Below are positions 57,559 through 64,000 of a stretch of 64,000 nt of DNA, piece after piece. Below the pieces are notes generated by a model. That model worked only from the letters and a program-made list of their open reading frames with translations, was not told where the DNA came from and made no database searches. The stretch covers positions 130,400,001 to 130,464,000 of the forward strand of contig NC_060213.1 of assembly GCF_021130785.1 (NCBI RefSeq), written 5' to 3'. Both the position numbers and the translations under genes were made by a program. Source of the stretch: Homalodisca vitripennis (Eukaryota > Arthropoda > Insecta > Hemiptera > Cicadellidae). The number at the start of each line of letters is the position of its first letter. Positions within the stretch are counted from its first letter, which is position 1.

Positions 57559-60357
57559 CAGGGTCCCCCACCCGACCGTGAAAACCGTGAAAACCGGGAA
57601 TAAGCCGTGAATTTCGTTCACCGTGAAAAAAACCTTAAATAAGCCGTGAATTTTGTTTACACTTACACGTGAAAAATCTCTACAAACTTATGAATAAATA
57701 AAATCAACACGGGTCGTCGTCAGACGATCATATGGGAAAAGTTGACCTTCGCTATTGCAAGTAAAAAGTAGCACGCAATGTAGGGGATAGAACCACGAAG
57801 TTTGACCAGGTGCTGCTATCTGAGCGATTGTACTGATAATATGGTTTATTAACAAATGAGGAAAAGGAAGGGCCGGTGGGAGATGGACGCTTCCGGCTCA
57901 AATCACGTGAGGCCTGTCTTTGTCTGTCGCCAGGTTCCGGGCCTTGGCTACGCTACGCGGCTGTAAACAAGGCATTCTCTGATTGAACGCGAGATTAATA
58001 ACAATTTATTAACTTGATAGATTGTCGTTTAATGTAAACACTTTTCGTATTGGAGTTTTATTGTATCAGATATAGTACTATTATTGTTTTCATAAAAAAT
58101 AAAAAAAGTATACCAAATTCCTTAATTCTAATGTAAGGAATTTAAATTACATTTTTAACTTAATTTCATTCTATTAAATCCCTTATTTTTATTTAAATAT
58201 TAATGAGAAAAATGCTATTCAGTACGATATCTTATATCGTTGTGTGTAATGGACTGTTAACACAATGTAATAATTATAAACAAATTTAATTTATGGTGGA
58301 CAATAAATTGAATTAATTTAGGGTCTTGCGTAAATAAATAGTATATTAATGTGACGGAGCAGCAACCTTACACGGACACATATCAATTAACGCAGCGAGA
58401 CCATAACTTTATAGGCCTATATAACTGTTTTAATTACCAGTAAGGTCGTTTGAGAAAACAATTTTATTTTTCATCTCTTTAGATATTAAACGGTAGTGAT
58501 ATGCGTTTTCCTTATTCAATAATATTTTTTTATGATTCCCTAAGCTGCATGGATATTACGGAGTGTACACGGTATTTAAATCTTTTATGGTGAATGTGTG
58601 TTTAAATTGTGTTAATGTATTAGTAAAATATTACAAATGAAACGTCATGTTTATAAAAACGTTAGTAAAAAAAACCATTGCATTTTTTCTAACCAGGAAA
58701 CAACAAACGTCAAGTTAACTTTGTAGTGTTAAGCTTTTATTACTACAAAAACTACAAATCGAGGAAGTCGTCCAAGTTTAATTTTGTCGGGTTCCATACG
58801 ACTACGTTAACGCTATTAATCATTTCATGCAGATGAAAAATATATCGTACAAGGTTCATTTATTGTAATGTGGTGCAGCGATGTTATGGTAAAAAATAAC
58901 CTTTGTTGTCTACTGTCAATGAGAGTGGAAAGGGGAGGGGTATATCGTGTACTCCACTCCCCCATCCTCGGACTAACAAAGCTGGTTTTCATGTCTCAAC
59001 ATGAAAGATTTGTGTTTCCCCAGCTCGACACTCCAATCTTATTCTTATTGTGAGAATTGATATAAAGATTTAAAGCTTTTCATTCAACTCATTCTGACAC
59101 TTTCTCACAGAAATTCTTCTGTTGAAAGAGGCTTCTCTGTCAACAAACAGTGTTATAGTTGAAAACTTGAAGGAGGAGAAGTTTAGTCGCGTTGAGAAAA
59201 GTTTGTGACGGCGTATCAGCAGCAGGAGGATTGGAGGCAAATGGGAAATCACTAATGAATTAGTTTCATGCTGCCAAAAATTCCCCACGCCCACTACTCG
59301 GAGCACTTGGCAAAACAACGACGAAGAAATGAAAGACAAAATTAATTCTGAGAAAGAGAGGAAGCAAAGCTGCAATAGAAAAAAAAAGAATTGGAAGCAC
59401 AAAAATTCCAGGTTTTGTCCGACGCCAGTGAAGGAAAAGGGCAGCTGAGTTAGACGATAAGATACAGGAACTTAGCAAAAAGTGCAAATCGTAATTCACT
59501 TTTATTCTAGACATTTTTATCAATTTCTCTTATTTATGTGTACAAATATAATTTTTTTTGTATAAAACTGGTACCAAATAACTTTTCTTATAACAAGTTG
59601 TATATAATTTTTATACATTTAACGTTTTATATGTTATTTTAATTTCAATAAAAATTGCCTTTTCTTATGTAATAATTAAAATGTGAACCTGTGATTATGT
59701 GAAAATTTTCCTGTGGAAGAAATTGATCGAAATAATACTAATAATAATGTGTTAAAAACAAGAAAATACATTTAATAATCACGCAAGTGTACTTCATGGA
59801 CTCAAACGAGTTAGCCTTAGCCAACGTACGAATCCTGTCACCCTGCATCTTGTCTAACCTGTGTCAACAAAGTTCTCTTCAGATTTCAACAAGCTTGTAA
59901 GTTAAAGAAAAATTATGAGCTATGTGCATGCTAATTATATTGAAATTTGTCTTTGTCATTGCTTTGATAACTGTTATGATGATGTTTTGTAAAAATAATA
60001 TGCTTGTTATATTCATTATGTAGCAAATCGCACATAAAATCGGGGCGCTCGCCGCTCATTGCTTGCGTCGTAACCGAAGCCTATTGTTATTTTCGTTCTT
60101 TTAGACGTTTCCGTCAATTCCTACACGACCAATGACATCGTTAGTCAAATGGGAAGAAGTTTTATATTGTATTTTACCGCTCTGCCGCGTCTGTAGTGTT
60201 TACGTCTCAACTTCGCCCCTCTCCAACACGATTTTGTGTTTGTTACCGGTAACGTTGTTTATGAAAAACTTTCCGAACCTTGAATTTTGATTTTTTTAAC
60301 CGTGAAAACCGTGAATTAGCCGTGAATTTGAGTATTTTAGATTGAGTGGGAACCCTG
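57559..60357 (+). mobile_element. Decayed hAT-superfamily transposon, 2799 bp, inserted in the X-box minisatellite
   Basis: Left terminus CAGGGTCCCCCACCC; reverse complement of right terminus CAGGGTTCCCACTC. Both ends carry subterminal CCGTGAAAACCGTGAA motifs and TAAGCCGTGAATTT-type repeats. The minisatellite word TGGTTT is duplicated at 57553-57558 and 60358-60363, a 6-bp target duplication. hAT elements usually make 8 bp; 5- and 6-bp subgroups are described. A broken hAT C-terminal frame lies near the right end. The rest of the interior is AT-rich with no long frame. Confidence 0.85.
59085..59495 (+). pseudogene. hAT transposase C-terminal (dimerisation) fragment
   Basis: A frame near 59118 reads SSVERGFSVNKQ, the conserved hATC motif. 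The next part appears in another frame as VIVENLKEEKFSRVEKSL, then CDGVSAAGGLE, and a charged Lys/Glu-rich tail to about 59490. Stops and at least two frameshifts show that it is dead. The catalytic RNase-H core upstream is not recognisable. Confidence 0.75.
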
Positions 60358-60460
60358 TGGTTTAGAACCAATACACTGGAAGACACTAGTGTGGCTTGCT
60401 GGGACTGCGTTGCCAGGCAACACACCACAGTAAGTTGTCCTGAACAATTGCGAGCACTCA
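60358..60460 (+). repeat. Displaced last unit of the X-box minisatellite
   Basis: Begins TGGTTTAGAACCAATACACT and continues to GTTGCCAGGCAACACACCAC, completing the unit cut at 57558. It contains one X-box palindrome at 60410-60422. It shows the array was contiguous before the hAT insertion. Confidence 0.9.
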
Positions 60461-61089
60461 CGGTTGTCGCAACCTCTTGTGTAATTCCATTAGTTTACTC
60501 TATTGTTTGTTGTGTCACTTCCTTTTTCTTTGTCTTCATGGTTTGACTCAGTCTGACCAACTACAACACCCAAACTTTGTTGCACTGTAGAATGTGTAGA
60601 TTTCTATTTTAGTCTTTTATTATCTCTGATTAAACATAGATCTTAATACTTATTGGTGATATTGTCCTTAGTTACAGATCATTTTGTCAGAATTTGGTTT
60701 GTAGTTATTTATTATTAACCAATACTGTATTTGGTTATTACAGTGAGTCATAGGGAAATATAATTGATGAAGTCTATGGTGTAATAAGAGTAGGTTCAAT
60801 GTCTATGATGAGATCTTAAGCATCAAACAAGGGTCATTCCCACTCTACCTTCTCCACGTGTCACTTTACATAATGGTAATCAGCTGATAGCTATAAACAA
60901 GTGTGTGTTAGAAGTCACACCTCCAGGCCCTCTACCTCTGGAAGTCTCACAACAGAGTAATTGTTATTAGTAGAGAGAAGGTGAATTTATGTAATTCAAG
61001 AATACAATCAACAATTTTTTTTATCTTTAACCAATAAGTATCAAGTAGTTCAGATTCAAAGCACAACAAAGCTTAAAACTAAACCTGTT

Positions 61090-61375
61090 GTTTATTTCAG
61101 AGCATTTGGATTGATCAAAATTGTAGGTATCCCACAAGGATCAATACTACGTCCTCTTCTATTCTTAGTTTATATAAATGACATAACTAAGAACATCCTA
61201 ATTGAAAACCCTTCTATATTTGTCAGTGACAGTATTTTTGTTACCAGGCAGAAAATAAGACTGGGAGCCCTCGAATCAAAGCAAATGACTAAACCCAATA
61301 TTCTTTGAAGAAAATCTCTTAAAATTTAACCCTGAAAATAAAGCATTTTTATCTTAATGGATCTTAAAGTAAATA
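61090..61375 (+). pseudogene. Non-LTR retrotransposon reverse-transcriptase palm fragment
   Basis: The frame from 61111 has KIVGIPQGSILRPLLFLVYI and NDI, the RT motif (GVPQGSILGPLLFLIYINDL). The catalytic FADD is changed to FVSDS, so the enzyme would be inactive. Further on, GALESKQMTKPN and, past stops, KSLKI*P*K match the block after the active site. Truncated on both sides; the acceptor-like TTATTTCAG at 61092-61100 is probably chance. Confidence 0.85.
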
Positions 61376-61844
61376 AAACTTTTTTTGGATACCTGTAATA
61401 TGCATAGGTGGTGACACTGAGATAGTTGTCACAACTCGAGCTTAGCTGATGGGTGTTATTTTGAATTATGGCATGGACTGGAGTGAAAATATTATTTAAA
61501 AAATGCCAATGACAGGAATTATATCATAAACAAATTGTAAAAACACTTCATTATAACATGCTATTGTATCACATCTATTTCAATTCATCTGTGTTAGTAC
61601 GAATGGTGACTTATTAAAAAAAGTGATATCAAATATTTTTTACTGCTGCTTTGCAAAATATGATTGAAATGAGAGGAGTAATTAAATTGTAATTTGGTCC
61701 AAATTATGTTGTCATGCCAAATTGGTACATGTACAGGTGTAAACGGAAGTGCACTTAATCAAAACAATAAATTACTCTGTTATGCTGTTGCGAATTTCAA
61801 GTTCAGATTTAATTATGAATGGAGAGGAATTGTGGAAAAAATTA

Positions 61845-62155
61845 GTAATCAGATCTCTATGCAGAAATCCTGTAAATGGATGTAGATCTCTATGCAGAAA
61901 TTTTGTAAATGGATGTGGATCTCTATGCAGAAATCCTGTAAGTGGATGTGGATCTGTATGCAGAAATCCGGTAAAAGGATATGGATCTCTATGCAGAAAT
62001 CCGGTAAAAGGATGTGGATCTCTATGCAGAAATCCTTTAAAAGGATGTGAATCTCCATTCAGAAATCCTGGAAATGGATGTGGATCTATATGCAGAAATC
62101 CTGTAAATGAACGTGGATCTCTATGCAGAAATCCTGTAAGTGGATGTGGAAGGAG
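61845..62155 (+). repeat. Minisatellite, 33-bp unit, about 9 copies
   Basis: The unit is ATCTCTATGCAGAAATCCTG then TAAATGGATGTGG, exactly 33 bp (11 codons). It is open in one plus frame (repeating SLCRNPVNGCG) from 61749 to 62159 and in minus frames (repeating HRDPHPFTGFL) from 62248. Because the unit is a multiple of 3, the frames persist by construction. Substitutions are spread over all codon positions by eye, which argues against selection on protein. Confidence 0.9.
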
Positions 62156-62159
62156 ATAG

Positions 62160-64000
62160 CAGAGAGAGGTGAAAGCACGGGACAATGTCCAGTAGACCAC
62201 CTCCTCGGTGCAGTTGCCTTGCCGGACAATGGACTCTGTTAACAACACAGTGAAAGTCGTGGGAGTGCTCAGCTCTGGTCGCTGCCAGCTGACCTTTGCT
62301 CCTGCAGCATTTACCTCTCTGGCTGGGTTACAATGTATTTGTTACACACACAGCAGACAACCATCTCAGTAGGTTGTTCTTTATACAGACATCCTCCGTT
62401 TGTGGCAATAATTACGAAATATGGGTAAATAAAATTAATCTCTTGCTCCTTGTAGACCTTTATAAGTATCGGCTATACCAGATACCGTGGTTAGCCTTGG
62501 ATTGGAAAGACCAAGTAATGGAGAACAAAATTTCCCTCACCAACCTTCCATTTCTCAATCATCTTGATCTGTAGGATGTATGTAAATATCCTGACCTCCC
62601 ATCATTCTTCGTCTTCAAAAACTAACATACATACTTTTTTGGATTACAGTTCAGGGAGTGCATTCAGAATGAAGTTAGAAAGGGTCATAAAAAATTTCCT
62701 TTTTTATAAAGAATCTAAAAAAGTAAAAATTTGTAAAATCTTGGGGAAAGAGTAATGACACCTTTAACTGTCTACTAAATCCGTCACTGAATTCCTACCT
62801 ATACAGAAAGTAATTTATTATCAAAACACATGCCCTGGCCTTTACTACCAATTTACAATTTTTATTACTCTAGTACGAATCCTTTTTTTTGGGATTTGAA
62901 TCTTCCAAGATTGAACATCTGGCCATCCGCTTGAGGTGATCCATTCACTGCAACCTCTCCCTGAAGATTACAAGAGCTACCAAAGTTTTAATTCAATAAC
63001 AGCCCCTGGTTTATGTAACACAACTTGTAGTTTTGCAGCAGTTCAAGTGTGTTGAAAAACAATGTGATGTGCCTAATGTATTCCAATATTTATAAAAAAA
63101 TTCATTTAAGGGAGATAATTACCAGTTTGAAATTGAAAGAACTTTTATTTTATGAAGAGCAGATGTAATAAGTGATTTACTTAATGTTACGTTATCAAAC
63201 TTAATGTTGTGATTTATTTGAGGAATTGGATATTTAAATCTTTCATAAATGTTTATGTTTGGAACAGTACCAAAACTTCTTGTGAATGTTGAGTTTGCTC
63301 AATTTCATCATGTTATACACACAAAACTTCTTGTTTTAAAACGTAAAGTCAAAATCAGTTATATAATTTTTGATCATTTGGAATATTATGTGCAGAACAT
63401 ACGGTATTAGATTATAAGAATATTTAATAGAATGATTAATATGTAGAAAATAGGCAATCAGTAGTTTTATCACCTTAATTGGCTTTTGAAGAAATAGTTG
63501 GTCTTAATGTTTTATAATGGTAGATCAGGGATCGTTCATTCCAAATTTCGGAGAACTGCTTTTAGTGTAATTCTATATTCATGAATTAAACTTGATCAAT
63601 TATATATTTTTAGACTTACAATAATTTTTTTCTGAATTCAAAATGTTTTTTTATCATGCTGCAGGAGAATGTACTACTAGAGGACATAATTTTGCATAAC
63701 ACACAACTAGGTACACGGACGTACTTTTATTTTAGAGTGATTCATCATGAATGAATAGATTAGGTTATGACAGAATGTTTTTATACATTGAGTGACCTTT
63801 TGAAAATAACGCAAGTAGAATGAGGGGTTTCAAGGAATGCTGGAATTTTGTACAAGTAAGAATATATTTTTACGCACTTTGGCAATGTATTTTGTGTGGT
63901 TATTAAAATATTTGTCTTACAACTTAGAAATACTTTCATTATTAAACTGTTATGGCTGATAATTTTGCAAACAATAGAGGTAATAGAGGTACTTTTGCAA
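62160..64000. other. No gene supported; presumed Par-3 intron
   Basis: Moderate to low GC. 62160-62340 is GC-richer but gives no recognisable exon. From 62400 onward only short open frames of AT-rich composition are seen. The next Par-3 coding exon (after SPDIF) was not found. Confidence 0.5.

Overview
This is repeat-dense, gene-poor nuclear DNA of an insect, most likely intronic or intergenic. I infer an insect from one exon that reads as the N-terminal domain of Bazooka/Par-3 in its insect form, arthropod-type TCAGT initiator motifs in CpG-rich leader-like blocks, and many non-LTR, Helitron, hAT and MITE-like remnants. A hemipteran is a guess. Nothing here is bacterial: there are no operons, no ribosome-binding sites, and almost every open frame is short or lies inside a tandem repeat.

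Genes. The one coding exon I am sure of is at 56226-56429 (+), 68 codons in phase 0 at both ends, encoding the second half of the Par-3 N-terminal oligomerisation domain. The usual first coding exon (beginning MKVTVCFG) was not found, so it is probably upstream of the window, and this window is probably the large 5' intron region of bazooka. An unassigned coding-like exon lies at 39967-40113 (+), with an in-frame upstream stop and a consensus donor in the same phase as the Par-3 acceptor. A small secreted-peptide candidate is at 43228-43007 (-). A broken RING-finger gene is at 31731-31338 (-). CpG-rich blocks near 8.2, 19.5, 21.6, 24.2, 35.2, 44.4, 50.1 and 55.1 kb could be promoters or noncoding first exons.

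Main unusual structure, 26.1-36.1 kb. Two different repeat arrays occur on both sides in opposite orientation. The outer one is a 34-bp unit (26127-26545 and, inverted, 35836-36085). The inner one has nine imperfect palindromes of the type GGTCGTTGnnnCAACGACC per side, regularly spaced with unrelated spacers (27585-28070 and 33590-34100). They enclose about 5.4 kb of AT-rich DNA that holds the broken IAP-type RING gene and a tRNA-like hairpin. The arms are uneven by about 0.6 kb, which roughly matches a retrotransposon 3' tail inserted in the right arm. This looks like a decayed large inverted-repeat element, transposon or integrated DNA virus, that I cannot place in a named family.

Repeats elsewhere. 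Minisatellites lie at 3.85-4.39, 14.6-15.1, 22.96-24.02, 36.09-36.35, 37.3-39.5, 41.65-42.1, 45.6-47.4, 53.5-54.1, 56.6-57.56 and 61.8-62.2 kb. Well-bounded transposons are a 500-bp Helitron-like element (1969-2468), a 546-bp MITE with an 8-bp target duplication (5495-6040), a 230-bp MITE (9479-9708), a long-TIR element (10862-11613), a reverse-oriented Helitron-like element (47598-48734), and a 2.8-kb decayed hAT (57559-60357) that split a minisatellite with a 6-bp duplication. Reverse-transcriptase fragments lie at 6.4, 16.7, 52.5 and 61.1 kb. The 56.6-57.6 kb minisatellite, in the Par-3 intron just after the exon, carries a perfect RFX X-box palindrome in most units.
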